This document shows, one piece after another, positions 46,080-56,700 of a DNA stretch of 64,000 nucleotides. How positions within the stretch are numbered: position 1 is the stretch's first letter; every line of letters begins with the position of its first letter. The DNA comes from Catellatospora paridis. Lineage in GTDB: Bacteria; Actinomycetota; Actinomycetes; Mycobacteriales; Micromonosporaceae. A model generated the notes under the pieces. That model searched no databases. It was not told the origin of the DNA and worked only from the letters and a program-made list of their open reading frames with translations. The stretch is from the NCBI RefSeq assembly GCF_009720365.1, contig NZ_ML769317.1, positions 136,313 through 200,312 of the forward strand. The letters run 5' to 3'. The position numbers and the translations under genes were made by a program.

Positions 46080-46439
46080 TCACGTGTCGAGAAACCCGTG
46101 TCGGGGATCAGCCGGCACGATCTGCACCGACCCGTCTCGGACCAGCCACTGGACCGGCGCCTGGTCCTCGACACTCACTACGAAGACGCCCGAGACACGA
46201 TCGCCGTCGTCGGTGGCGGGCAGCGCCGCCATGGCGCGCAGTTGGTGATCGAACCACTCGAGCCCGCCGGTGCGAATGTCACCGCCGTAGAAGGCGAAGC
46301 ACGTCCAGTTGAACTCCCTCGACGCGAACGCCCAGCCTGCCTCGTATCCAGCCGGGTGCGCGGTGATCAACCGCCGAATCCCCGCAAGCTGCTGTGCATC
46401 GCACTCCAGCCAACCTCGCACCTTCGCATACGTCCCCAC
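46080..46439 (-). CDS. small hypothetical protein
   Basis: 119 residues from GTG 46439. Features: KVRGWLECDAQQLAGIRRLI, FNWTCFAFYGGDIRTGGLEW and FVVSVEDQAPVQWLVRDG. It looks like a conserved actinomycete cytoplasmic protein with a beta-rich fold. I do not recognise a function. No obvious ribosome binding site. Confidence 0.6.
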   Translation of the reverse strand: MGTYAKVRGWLECDAQQLAGIRRLITAHPAGYEAGWAFASREFNWTCFAFYGGDIRTGGLEWFDHQLRAMAALPATDDGDRVSGVFVVSVEDQAPVQWLVRDGSVQIVPADPRHGFLDT

Positions 46440-46554
46440 CGCGCCATCGTGTCAGATCAGGTCCGTACTCGATCACCAACTTTTTGCCTGCGGCGGTCCT
46501 GTGAACAGGCGTGGCAGGGGCGCAGCGGCCGTCGCTCGCCGGGGACGCGACGGT

Positions 46555-47181
46555 CTATTCCCGGCCCATCCAGGTGGCGACGCAGGCCTCGTTGCCCTCG
46601 GCGTCGGCAAGGACCCACCACTTCGGCGCGTACGCGTCGGAGACAAGGCGACCCCCCGCTGCCAGGGCGGCGGCGATGCGGGCCTCAGCCTGCTCGTGCG
46701 GGACAGCCACGTCGAGGTGGATACGGTTGCGCTGCGGACGTGGGGCGTCCATGTCCTGGAACCCGAACCCTGGACCGCGGCCCAAAGGGTCGCTCAGGTA
46801 GTCGTCGCCGATCGGGGAGTAGCCCAGCAGTGCGCGCCAGAACGGCAGCACGTCCGCGGTGACGAGTGCGTCGATCGTGATGTTGACGAGCTGGACGGCG
46901 GTCGGGTCGGCCGGGATGCCCAACTCTGCGGCGGCGGCCGAGATCTGCCGGGCCAGGGCGACGTCGCGGTGCGTCAGGGTCACGGTGACACCGGCGTCCC
47001 GCAAGTCGACACGGGGACGGCGGTCGGCGGTGGCGACGAGCCCGCCGATCTCACCGATGAACGCGACGCCCTCCGCGAACGAACCCGTCCGGAAGTGGGC
47101 CGAGACCACGTGGTAGAGCACGCGCCAGTCGTCGACCCCGTCGGCCGCGTGAAACTGTCCCGCCGTGATCCGCTCGGTCAT
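46555..47181 (-). CDS. pterin-dehydratase-like domain fused to VOC domain
   Basis: 208 residues. The N-terminal 95 (WRVLYHVVSAHFRTGSF, RRPRVDLRDAGVTVTLTHRD) resemble pterin-4a-carbinolamine dehydratase. The rest is a VOC module (VNITIDALVTADVLPFW, NRIHLDVAVPHEQAEAR, WVLADAEGNEACVATW). ATG 47181 chosen. This fusion is found in actinomycetes; no reaction has been assigned that I know of. Confidence 0.75.
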   Translation of the reverse strand: MTERITAGQFHAADGVDDWRVLYHVVSAHFRTGSFAEGVAFIGEIGGLVATADRRPRVDLRDAGVTVTLTHRDVALARQISAAAAELGIPADPTAVQLVNITIDALVTADVLPFWRALLGYSPIGDDYLSDPLGRGPGFGFQDMDAPRPQRNRIHLDVAVPHEQAEARIAAALAAGGRLVSDAYAPKWWVLADAEGNEACVATWMGRE

Positions 47182-47326
47182 GGCGCCCAAGCTAACACCG
47201 GGACCAGCCAGGCGCGGACGCCGACCGGGAACGGTCGATGATCAGAGCAGTCATCGCTGCGGATGATCCCGTGTTGGGTGCCGGGTCGTGGGCGCAGCTG
47301 CCGAACCGTGCCCGCCGACGGGCGGG

Positions 47327-47632
47327 TCAGCCCGTGGCGAGGTGGCCTTCGATGCTGGCCACCTTCGCGTCGAGCGCCCCGCTGACGCCGTCGCGCCAGT
47401 CCAGCTTCAGGACCACGCCCACGCGAGGCGACTTCGCCTTGACGGCCTCGGTCGCGGCTTTGACGACGGTCATGACCTCGTCCCAGGTCTCGCCCTCGAC
47501 GGTGGTGAACATCGCGTCGGTGCGGTTGGGCAGGCCGGATGCGCGGACCACGCGGACCGCTTCGGCGACGAGTGCGCCGACGTCCTCCCCGGCGCCGACC
47601 GGTGAGACGGAGAACGCGACCAGGACCGACAT
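47327..47632 (-). CDS. MTH1187-family thiamine-binding protein
   Basis: 101 residues, exact family size. [41 protein letters not shown] and [13 protein letters not shown] follow the ferredoxin-like fold of MTH1187/YkoF-type proteins, which bind thiamine or its pyrimidine part. It is cytoplasmic. Confidence 0.85.
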   Translation of the reverse strand: MSVLVAFSVSPVGAGEDVGALVAEAVRVVRASGLPNRTDAMFTTVEGETWDEVMTVVKAATEAVKAKSPRVGVVLKLDWRDGVSGALDAKVASIEGHLATG

Positions 47633-47864
47633 GATCACGACGCTACCATCCCATCCGCCAGCCTGCCGTCCGCGCTGGCAGGGGCGCTGTGCCTGCGCGA
47701 TCCCTTGTCGGCCGCACCGGCCGGGCTTCTCGTGCGGTCCCCCGGCGCTTGCGGGGCAAGGCTCGCGGGGGCTGACAAGATCCGGGATCGGAAATATTCT
47801 CCGTAGATCACTCTCACGTCGGAGATTTTTGCCACATCTTCGGCAGCCTCGTGAAAGGACCGCC

Positions 47865-48992
47865 ATGTCCCCCGACGCACATGAGCTCGACCGTCGCACC
47901 CTCCTCAAGGCCTCACTCGGCGCCGCGACCGTGGCGGTCGTCGGCAGCGAGTTGCTGCTGCCCGGCACCGCGCAGGCGGCGCCCGGCGGCCAGTTCCCAT
48001 GGATCATCGACTGCGAGTCGTGGGGCGCCCTGCCGCCGCTGCCGCTGTCGGTGAGCGGCACCGCCACCAACAAGATCATCGTGCATCACACCGCGTACCC
48101 GAACAGCACCGACTACTCGCAGGACCAGGCGATCTGGCTGGCCCGCGACATCCAGCGGCTGCACATGGACGGCAACGGCTGGTCCGACACCGGCCAGCAC
48201 TTCACCGTCAGCCGCGGCGGCTACGTCCTCGAGGGCAGGCGCGGCAGCCTGGAGCGCCTCGAGGCCGGCGACCGGCAGATGATCTCCGCGCACTGTCCCG
48301 GTGAGAACGGCCGTGCCATCGGCATCGAGAACGAGGGCACCTATGTGACCGAGACGCCGCCGGAGGTGCTGCTGGAGTCCCTGACCAAGCTGTGCGTCGC
48401 GATCTGCCGGCAGTACGGGCTGCAGGCGCACGACATCTTCGGCCACTGGGACTTCCGCTTCACCGACTGCCCCGGCGCGGCCTTCTACCGCCAGTTCCCG
48501 ATGCTGCGCCGCCGCGTCGCCGACGCCCTGGGCACGTCGCCCGACCAGGCGCCGGAGCGCCGCTGGCCCGACATCTGGCGCTTCGTCGGCGGCCCGGTGG
48601 TCCGCGTGGCGCAGTACCTGCTCGGCGCGCAGGGATACCCGGTGGCCGCCAGCGGAGTGTTCGACGCGGCCACCGTCGCCGCCGTGCAGGACTGGCAGGC
48701 ACGCAACGGCATCGCGGTCGACATCGACGCCACCGTGACCGCCCCCACCTGGGAGACGCTCGCACCCGAGCTGGACAAGCACGCCACCGGCGTGCCGGTC
48801 AGCGCCCTGCAGTACATCCTGCACAACAAGGGATGGGCCGACGTCGCCATCACGGGACAGTTCGACCACCCGACTATGAAGGCCGTGCAGGACCTGCAGC
48901 GGCTGCACGGTCTGACCCCCAATGGCAAGGTCACGACCAGCACCTGGTGCGCGGCCGTCGGCGGCATCACCCGCGAGTCGCTGAGCGCCTAG
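47865..48992 (+). CDS. Tat-exported N-acetylmuramoyl-L-alanine amidase with two PG-binding domains
   Basis: 375 residues. The start has a twin-arginine signal ([14 protein letters not shown] ... PGTAQA). The PGRP/amidase_2 domain follows: [34 protein letters not shown] and [16 protein letters not shown], the expected zinc His and Cys pattern. Two peptidoglycan-binding domain 1 modules complete it ([41 protein letters not shown]). GAAAGGA precedes ATG 47865. It cuts the bond between muramic acid and peptide in the wall. Confidence 0.9.
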   Translation: MSPDAHELDRRTLLKASLGAATVAVVGSELLLPGTAQAAPGGQFPWIIDCESWGALPPLPLSVSGTATNKIIVHHTAYPNSTDYSQDQAIWLARDIQRLHMDGNGWSDTGQHFTVSRGGYVLEGRRGSLERLEAGDRQMISAHCPGENGRAIGIENEGTYVTETPPEVLLESLTKLCVAICRQYGLQAHDIFGHWDFRFTDCPGAAFYRQFPMLRRRVADALGTSPDQAPERRWPDIWRFVGGPVVRVAQYLLGAQGYPVAASGVFDAATVAAVQDWQARNGIAVDIDATVTAPTWETLAPELDKHATGVPVSALQYILHNKGWADVAITGQFDHPTMKAVQDLQRLHGLTPNGKVTTSTWCAAVGGITRESLSA

Positions 48993-49001
48993 CAGCGCCC
49001 G

Positions 49002-49034
49002 GGTCGGGGCAGTCCCAGCGGCGGCCCCGACCCA
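49002..49034. terminator. 10-bp GC hairpin after the amidase gene
   Basis: Arms 49002-49011 and 49025-49034 pair perfectly over ten bases with a 13-base loop, ten bases past the amidase stop. Confidence 0.6.
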
Positions 49035-49190
49035 GCACACGCCCCGGCCATGCGCCAAGCGGCATCGGTCTGCTCACGTATAGCCGGCGACGCGCCCAGC
49101 TGTCCGACACGGGTGGCAACAGGCATACGCGGGAACTGTGGGTGAACAACGTTTCGGTCGTCTTGTGGCTGGTCACGGCACGTTGACACG

Positions 49191-50789
49191 ATGGCTGCCA
49201 TGCTCACAGGTTCGACAACGCTACGCCTGGAGGATCGTGAACTGCCCGCCGTGTGGCTGCGCGACAACTGCCGCTGCGCCCAGTGCGCCGACCCGGTGAG
49301 CGGGCAGAAGCTGTTCGGCATCCTGGACCTGCCCGCCGACCTGAGCGTCGACGAGGCGACCGACGACGGCACCGACGTGACCGTCAGGTTCGCCCCGGAC
49401 GGCCACGTGTCCCGGTTCCCTCGCAACTGGCTGCTCGCACCGGCGACGCCCGACGAGCGCACCGAGGATGGCAAGCAGTTCGGCGCCGGTGCGACCGAGG
49501 TCGCGTGGGCGGACTTCCGCGAGAACCGCACCGAGGCGCTGGAAGCCCTGCTGGTGCGGGGCTTCGTCCTGCTGCGGGGAGTTCCGGTCGCCGAAGGCGC
49601 GGTCCTGGACGTCGCCGCAGAGTTCGGCTACGTCCGCGAGACGAACTACGGACGGATCTTCGACGTGCGCGTCGAGGACAACGCGACCAACCTGGCGTTC
49701 ACCGGCCGGGAGATCACCCCGCACACCGACAACCCGTACCGGGACCCGGTGCCCACGGTGCAGCTCCTGCACTGCCTGGTCAACGCCGCGACCGGCGGCG
49801 ATTCGGGCCTGATCGACGGGTTCGCCGCCGCGGCCGTCCTACGGGCCGAAGATCCTGAGGCGTTCGCCGTACTCACCCGGACCCCCGTCACCTTCCGCTA
49901 CGCCGACGCCGACACCGACCTCTCGGCCAGCCGGCCACTGATCGGCCTCGACCCGGCCGGGCGGATCCGCGAAATCCGGTTCAACAACCGGTCGACCCAG
50001 CCGCTGCGCGCCCCACATGCCGACGTGATCGGCTTCTACGCCGCATACCGCATGTTCGCCGAGATCATCGCCCGGCCGGCCGGGCGGCTCGACTTGCGCC
50101 TCGGACCCGGTGACTGCCTCGTGTTCGACAACACCCGGATGCTGCACGCGCGCACGGCGTTCGCCGAGGGCGGCGCCCGGCACCTGCAAGGGTGCTACGC
50201 CGACCTGGACGCGGTCGCCAGCCGCCGCGCCGTCCTGGCCCGCCGGGCGCCCCTCGACCTGCTCGCCGACCTGTTCGCGGGACCGGGCGCTGCGGACTAC
50301 CTGGGCGAGTCGGTGTCGCAGGCCGCGCACATGCTGCAGGCGGCGTCGCTAGCCGAGGCCGCACGCTCGCCCGACGCCCTGGTCGCGGCTGCGCTGCTGC
50401 ACGACGTCGGTCACTTCACCGGCGAGATCAGCGGCGACGAGCTGATGGCCGGTGTCGACAACCGGCACAGCCACGCAGGTGCGGACTGGCTGGCCGCCTG
50501 GTTCCCGCCGGCGGTCACCGAACCGGTCCGGCTGCACGTGGCGGCCAAGCGATACCTGTGCGCGGTGGAGCCGAGCTACCGCGAGCAGTTGTCGCCGGCT
50601 TCGGAGTACACCCTGACCGTGCAGGGCGGGCCGATGACCGCGGCGGAGGCCGCCGCGTTCGAAGCGCAGCCGGGCGCGGCCGACGCCGTCGCGGTACGCC
50701 GCTGGGACGACGCCGCCAAGGACACCGCCGCGCAAGCGCCCGATTTCGCGCACTTCCGGCCGCTGCTGGAACGTGTCCTGCGCAGGTAG
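49191..50789 (+). CDS. Fe/2-oxoglutarate dioxygenase fused to HD-domain oxygenase (TmpA-TmpB-like)
   Basis: 532 residues, two enzymes in one chain. Residues 1-360 are gamma-butyrobetaine-dioxygenase-like: WLRDNCRCAQCADPVSGQK (zinc cysteines), HTDNPYRDP (His178, Asp180) and the second iron His in RMLHARTAFAEGGARHLQG. Residues 370-532 are an HD domain (LLHDVGHF, His404, Asp405; then VDNRHSHAGADWLAAW). TmpA hydroxylates 2-trimethylaminoethylphosphonate and TmpB, a mixed-valence di-iron HD oxygenase, cleaves the C-P bond to glycine betaine. One chain would channel the intermediate. ATG 49191 or 49200. Confidence 0.82.
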   Translation: MAAMLTGSTTLRLEDRELPAVWLRDNCRCAQCADPVSGQKLFGILDLPADLSVDEATDDGTDVTVRFAPDGHVSRFPRNWLLAPATPDERTEDGKQFGAGATEVAWADFRENRTEALEALLVRGFVLLRGVPVAEGAVLDVAAEFGYVRETNYGRIFDVRVEDNATNLAFTGREITPHTDNPYRDPVPTVQLLHCLVNAATGGDSGLIDGFAAAAVLRAEDPEAFAVLTRTPVTFRYADADTDLSASRPLIGLDPAGRIREIRFNNRSTQPLRAPHADVIGFYAAYRMFAEIIARPAGRLDLRLGPGDCLVFDNTRMLHARTAFAEGGARHLQGCYADLDAVASRRAVLARRAPLDLLADLFAGPGAADYLGESVSQAAHMLQAASLAEAARSPDALVAAALLHDVGHFTGEISGDELMAGVDNRHSHAGADWLAAWFPPAVTEPVRLHVAAKRYLCAVEPSYREQLSPASEYTLTVQGGPMTAAEAAAFEAQPGAADAVAVRRWDDAAKDTAAQAPDFAHFRPLLERVLRR

Positions 50790-50943
50790 CCGGTACGCAC
50801 CGCCGGTGCCGCAGCAAGCGGTTCATCGGGCGTTCGGACCACGTCGCCCTCAGCGCTGAACGTCCCAGCGTGAAACTCGTCGAACAGGCGGCACAACCGT
50901 CTGGCGGGATGCTCCGGTCAGGGGTATGGACGAGAGGGGTCGC

Positions 50944-51444
50944 ATGCGGGCCGACGAGGAACGCGCGTTCACCGAGTACGCGCAGGGGCGAGTGCTGGAA
51001 CTGCGCCGCACCGCATACCGGCTCTGCGGCGACTGGGACCAGGCACACGACCTGACCCAGACCGCGCTGATCCGGCTCTACCGGCACTGGACGCGGGTCG
51101 CGCAGACGGACTCGCCGGACGCGTACGTGCGCCGCATGCTGGTCAACGTCTTCCTCGACCACCGGCAGTCCTGGTGGTCACGGCGGGTCAGGCCGTTTCC
51201 CGAACCACCGGACACACCCGCCCCCTCCGAGGACGTCGCCGACCGCCTCGACCTGATGGCCGCGCTGGCCAGGCTCGCCCCCGGGCAGCGCGCCGTGATC
51301 GTGCTGCGCTTCTGGGAAGGCATGGACGTCGCCGAGACCGCCCGGACCCTGGGCTGCTCGCCGGGCACCGTCAAGAGCCAGACGTCGTACGCCATCGCCG
51401 CGCTGCGGCGCCTGCTGCCCAACTACGTAGGAGAAGCGGCATGA
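50944..51444 (+). CDS. SigE-family ECF RNA polymerase sigma factor
   Basis: 166 residues. Region 2 is LRRTAYRLCGDWDQAHDLTQTALIRLYRHW. Region 4 is LAPGQRAVIVLRFWEGMDVAETARTLGCS followed by PGTVKSQTSYAIAALRRLL. GAGAGGGG precedes ATG 50944; ATG 50926 is also in frame. It overlaps the next gene by ATGA, the usual arrangement for a sigma factor and its membrane regulator. Confidence 0.9.
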   Translation: MRADEERAFTEYAQGRVLELRRTAYRLCGDWDQAHDLTQTALIRLYRHWTRVAQTDSPDAYVRRMLVNVFLDHRQSWWSRRVRPFPEPPDTPAPSEDVADRLDLMAALARLAPGQRAVIVLRFWEGMDVAETARTLGCSPGTVKSQTSYAIAALRRLLPNYVGEAA

Positions 51445-52829
51445 ACGACCAGCAGATCGCGGCCCTGCTGGCCGCGGCACCGCAACAGCCCGAACCGCCG
51501 CTGCCGCCCGGCCTGCTGGAGGACCTGGTGCCCGCGGCCCGGCGCGACATCCGCCGCCGCCGCACCACCGCCGCGCTGTGCACCGTCGCCGCCCTGCTGC
51601 TCGGCGCCGGCGTGCTGCTCACCCCCGCCGGCGGCACGGACCCGGGCCCCGCCCAACGGCCGCCGGGCAGGGCCGGCCTGCCCGACCGGGTCGCCGGATA
51701 CTCACCGCTGACCGGCTCGGTCAGCGACGCCCCGCCGGGACGCGCGATCATGGTGTACGGGTACGGCAACAGCGAAATGCTGCGTACCTACCAGTCGCTC
51801 GTCCTGTCCGCCGACACCGATGCCTACCGGCAGCTCGACGCCATGCCCGACCGCTCCGGGCCGTGGCTGCTCGCCCCGGACGGGCGCACGATCGTGCTCT
51901 CGGCCGCCGACCGCGCGATGGCCGAGGTGCAGGTCGTGGACCTGCAGTCCGGGCAGACCCGGCAGGTGCCGCTGCCGCGCGCGGGCGGGGTCACCCCGCT
52001 GGCACTGTCCCCGGACGGGAACACCCTGGCGTACTCGATCGTCGACACGACGCCTATCGCCGAGGACATGGCGCGTGACGTGGGCAATCTAATCCAGCGT
52101 CACGCCACCGAGCACAGCGAGCTGGTGCTGCTGGATCTGCGCACCGGGCAGGCGACCGCGACCGATGCCGGGCCGGTGTCGGCGGCGGCGTTCGCCCCCG
52201 ACGGGCAGCGTCTGGTCGTGCAGTCGCGGCTGCGGACCTGGCTGGTCGGGCTGGACGGGCGCAGGCAGCAGGAGGTGATGGTGCCGCAGGGCTACGGCAT
52301 CACCGTGCACAACGCCTGGTCGCCGTCGGGGCTGCTGCTGGCGGTGGTGCCGTGGGCGGTCGAGGACTGGGGGACCGACCGCGCCTACGTCCTGGACTAC
52401 CGGACGCCGGGCGCGGTGCGCACGGTCAGCCTCGCCGAGCCGTCGGTGCTGCGCGGCACCGCCGACACCGAGACGTTCCTGGGCTGGCTGTCCGACACCG
52501 AGGTGCTGGGCCAGTCCTGGGACTACGGCTCCGACACCGGCGCGCTGTGGGCCGTGCCCGTCGACGGGCGGTCGCCGCGGGTGCTCAGCCGGTTCGACGA
52601 CGCCTACCGGTGCGAGTTCGGCTTGCAGCGCTGCGTGCCGTACGAGGTCTCGGTCGCCGCTGGGCTGCTGCCCGAGCTGACCGTCCGGCCTGCCGGACCG
52701 CTGGACCGTGGCCCGTGGCCTGCCGGCATCCGCCTTGCGGCGCTCGTGGTGTTCGTCGTCGGCGCCGCAGGGGGCTGGTTGCTGCGGGCCATCCTGCGGC
52801 GTCGACGTGGTCGAAGGTTCGCTCCCTAA
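51441..52829 (+). CDS. membrane protein with beta-propeller, sigma-factor partner
   Basis: 462 residues. A cytoplasmic N-terminal 40 residues, one membrane segment (TTAALCTVAALLLGAGVLL), then WD40/TolB-like repeats (PWLLAPDGRTIVLSA, TPLALSPDGNTLAYS, AAAFAPDGQRLVVQS), and a second membrane segment near the C-terminus (LAALVVFVVGAAGGWLL) with an arginine-rich end. Overlap with the sigma gene suggests it senses an outside signal for that sigma factor. It has no canonical zinc anti-sigma motif. Confidence 0.75.
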   Translation: MNDQQIAALLAAAPQQPEPPLPPGLLEDLVPAARRDIRRRRTTAALCTVAALLLGAGVLLTPAGGTDPGPAQRPPGRAGLPDRVAGYSPLTGSVSDAPPGRAIMVYGYGNSEMLRTYQSLVLSADTDAYRQLDAMPDRSGPWLLAPDGRTIVLSAADRAMAEVQVVDLQSGQTRQVPLPRAGGVTPLALSPDGNTLAYSIVDTTPIAEDMARDVGNLIQRHATEHSELVLLDLRTGQATATDAGPVSAAAFAPDGQRLVVQSRLRTWLVGLDGRRQQEVMVPQGYGITVHNAWSPSGLLLAVVPWAVEDWGTDRAYVLDYRTPGAVRTVSLAEPSVLRGTADTETFLGWLSDTEVLGQSWDYGSDTGALWAVPVDGRSPRVLSRFDDAYRCEFGLQRCVPYEVSVAAGLLPELTVRPAGPLDRGPWPAGIRLAALVVFVVGAAGGWLLRAILRRRRGRRFAP

Positions 52830-53181
52830 CCGTGACCTCCGAACTCTGAGTTGAGGGAGTCCGATACGTAGTGGCCGGGCGCGGCTGGCTCGCCGGCCAC
52901 ACGGCCGCCGACTGTGGTGCGCAGATGTGCCGTAGATCACATGCCGAGCCGGTCTCTGTCAACGCGGAGTGATCAATGCAGCTCCGGTGATGCCGACTTC
53001 CGAATGGGCGCGCCGTTAGGGGCGTGTCGACTGTGGAGAGTGATTGCGATCCGGTGTTCCGGGTCTTGTGATCTTCTGCGGGCGTCACTAGGTTGCGTTG
53101 GCTGTCTTCTCATCTACGGGGGTGTGGGACATGGGCCGTTCGCGTGCTCGTTTGCTTGTCACGATGGTCTGGATGCGTGTC
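52830..53181. other. intergenic, no gene seen
   Basis: About 350 bp. A frame open from 52914 has cysteine-rich, non-homologous content until the LamG remnant begins, so it is not called. No strong hairpin was recognised. Confidence 0.35.
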
Positions 53182-53492
53182 CGATGAGGTTCCTCACGTC
53201 GGACGCGCCGGTGCTGGGCACCGACCAGTTCTTCACGCTATCGCCGTGGGCGCTCGTGGATAACGAGACCAACAACTATGCATTGATCTCGGCCGACGGT
53301 AGGCCGGAGAGCGCGATGCGCGCACTCAACTTCACGCCGTTCACCGCGACCAACCCTCCCGCCGTCGGCTCGACGCTGCGGCACGGCAACCACATCAACG
53401 CCTTCTGCGGCGGTGTCGACGACATCCAGGTGTGGCAGGCCCCCATGACCGACGCCCAGGTCCTTGAGCGCCGCCGGGGGCAGGCGCCGTAA
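53182..53492 (+). pseudogene. LamG-domain protein remnant
   Basis: About 103 codons. FFTLSPWALVDNETNNYALIS resembles the start of a LamG/concanavalin-like domain, and FCGGVDDIQVWQAPMTDAQVL its last strands; roughly 60-80 residues between are missing or altered. No signal peptide or start codon with a ribosome binding site. LamG modules often accompany secreted RHS proteins in actinomycetes, and this piece lies 280 bp before such a gene, so it is probably debris of an earlier copy. Confidence 0.55.
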
Positions 53493-53768
53493 CACCAGCC
53501 GGTGATGCCGGACCCATGACGGGCCGCCATCACCGGCATTCGTGTTCGTCCACCGGCGAGACCAACCGGAACGGCCGCATCAACTGCGTGCGGCGTTCAG
53601 GCATGACCGGTGGGTGGCGCCGAGCGCTCCTTTCCGCGGGCGCCTGGCGCAACTGCGGGCTTGGTGGTTGTGGCTCAGCACGCTTCGGCTACCACCTGCG
53701 GTGATCACAGCAAGCCTCGCGGTCGACCGCGACGCCTTGCGCATCTCTCACACGGGGAAGGAAAGTCC

Positions 53769-56700
53769 ATGTTGTCTGCACGGTCGGTGATCGACCTGCG
53801 ACGCCCACGGCCCAGATGGGGCCGTATGTCGCTGGTCGTATCCCTCACCGCGGCCCTGGCAGGTTCACTCCTGTCCGCCGCACCCGCCTACGCGGAACCA
53901 TCTCTGCCACCGCTGAAGCCTCAACTGGAGAAGCTCGACAACGTCGGCGGCCCGGTCGCCGGGCGTGGCTGGTCGCAGAATCGCGTCAAATACGAGCCGG
54001 CGCCCACCCCGGTATGGCCCAAGGCCGGCACGGAACACGTCGTCCTCGACGCCGCCGCTGCCGCCAGGTCCGCCGACAGCCGCGGCACGCGAGCCGGAGC
54101 ACTGCCGGTGTGGGCACAGCGCGGCACCGGCGCCGCGGGCTCCCGTCTGAGCGGGCTCGACGTGACGGTCGTCGACCGTGCGAAGCTGCCCGCCCAATGG
54201 CGTGACGGCTTGGCCATGCGGGTGTCCGCGCCCAAGGACACGTCGACCGGCACCGCGAAGATCGCGGTGGACTACTCCGGGTTCCGCTACGCCGTCGGCG
54301 GCAACTGGGCTTCACGGCTTCGGCTGTGGCAGGTGCCCGACTGTGCGCTGACCACCCCGGACATGCCCTCCTGCCGGTCGGTGCCGCTGCGGACCAGCAA
54401 CGACCTGACCGCCGGTGTGGCATCGGCAGAGGTCGCGGTCGAGCACATCAAGGCGCCTACGACGCCGCAGACCAAGGCGCAGCTGGCCGGTGACGCCTCC
54501 GTGCCTACCGCACAGGGGTCGATGATCATGCTGGCGGCGGCGGCCTCAGGTAGCGACGGCGACTTCGGCGCGACCAGCATGGCCGCGTCGTCGACATGGT
54601 CGGCCGGGGGCAGTTCCGGCGACTTCTCCTGGAGCTACCCGCTGCGCATGCCGCCCGCGACCGGACCTGCGCCGAGCATCGGCCTGGTCTACTCGTCCTC
54701 GGCGGTGGACGGCCGCTCCGAGGTCAGCAACAACCAGCCGTCCTGGATCGGTGAAGGTTTCGAGTACTCGGCCGGTTACATCGAGCGCCGGTACGTGCCG
54801 TGCTCGGAGGACATGAAGAAGAGCCCGAACAACACGCTCAAGACCGCCGACCAGTGCTGGCGGTCGGACAACGCCACCATGTCGCTCAACGGCCGCGGTG
54901 GAGAGCTGATCTACGACTCGGTCAAGGGCTGGCATTCGCGGTCCGAGGACGGATCGGTGATCGAGAAGATCGCCGGTGGCGCCGGGACCAACGGCGACGA
55001 CAACGGCGAGTACTGGAAGGTCACCACGACCGACGGCACGCAGTACTTCTTCGGCCGGCACAACCTGCCCGGCGAGACGGAGAAGACGTACTCGACACTG
55101 ACGGTGCCGGTGTTCGGCAACCACACGGGCGAGCCCTGCCACCAGAGCACCTACGCTGCGTCGGACTGTGTGCAGGCGTGGCGGTGGAACCTCGACTACG
55201 TCGTGGACGTGCGTGGCAACACGATGTCGTACTGGTACGGCAAGGAGACCAACAAATACGCGCGCAACATGACGGACTCCGACGATGTCACCTACGACCG
55301 GGCGAGTTACCTCAAGCGCATCGATTACGGCACCTACGACCGCACCGTCGCCGAGCACGGCGTTCTCGAGCGGTCGGTGACCCCGTACGCGCAGGTGCTG
55401 TTCGAAACCGACATGCGGTGCTTCTCCAGTTGCGGCACCGAGACGGCCCCGACCACGGCGAACTGGAAGGACACCCCTTGGGACCAGGAGTGCAAGGCCT
55501 CGGCCACCTCCTGCCCGCAGCAGTACTCGCCGACGTTCTGGACGACCAAGCGCCTGAAGACGGTCACCACTCAGGTGTGGGACACGACTAAGGCGACACC
55601 GGCCTGGCAGCCGGTGGAGTCCTGGACCCTGTCGCACACGTTCGCGGCGACCGCTGACAGCACCCACACCGGTCTGTGGCTGGACAAGATCGACCACTCG
55701 GGTCTGGTGGGCACGCCGGTGGCGATGCCACCGGTGACGTTCGAGGCCGTCTCCCTGCCCAACCGGGTGCTGACCGAGCACGGCACGACCGACAACTGGC
55801 TGCGCATCGCCAACATCATCACCGAGACCGGATCGAAGATCCACGTCGACTACAGCGCGACCGAGTGCACATCGTCGAACCTGCCCGCCTCGGCGCACAC
55901 CAATACCAAGCGCTGTTACCCGGTGCTGGTTCCCGACCGGAACGACCCGAGCGGTGACACCCTCGTCGAGGAGTGGTGGCACAAGCACCGGGTCGAGCAC
56001 GTCACCGAGAACGACGTGCAGCTGGCCGACGGCCACCAGGCCGAGGCCAAGCATACCTACTACACCTACGTCGGCGCCCCGGCATGGCACTACGCCGACG
56101 ACGACGGCCTTTCCAAGCCCGAGCGCAAGACTTGGGCGCAGTGGCGCGGCTACGCCAAGGTCGAGACCCGCGTCGGTAACGATCCGGCCACGCAGTCGCT
56201 GGCCGTGACGACGTTCATGCGCGGTATGCACGGCGACAAGGCCAGCCCATCCGGTGGCACCCGCACCGTCACCGTGGCGGCGTCGTTGGGCTCCGAGACC
56301 GTGTACGACGAGGACCAGTTCGCCGGTCAGGTCCGCGAGCAGATCGTATATAACGGCGTGAACACCAAGCCGGTTTCGAAGACCGTGAACGTGCCGTGGC
56401 GGTCCAACCCGATCGTGTCGCGCACCATCAACGGCGACACCGTCGAGGCGCGGTTCACCCGGACGATGACGACCTACAGCGCCACCGCGCTGGGTGTCGA
56501 CGGCGCCCGCGGCTGGCGGACCACGCGCGGGCAGCGCGACTACGACCACACCTATGGGACCCTCAACTGGTCGCAGGACGACGGCGACATCACCGTCACC
56601 GGTGACGAGAACTGCACCACCTACAGCTACAACCGCAACACCGCGCCGACCGGGTCCAAGAACCTGACCCAGACCATCAAGCAGACCACGACCACGGCGC

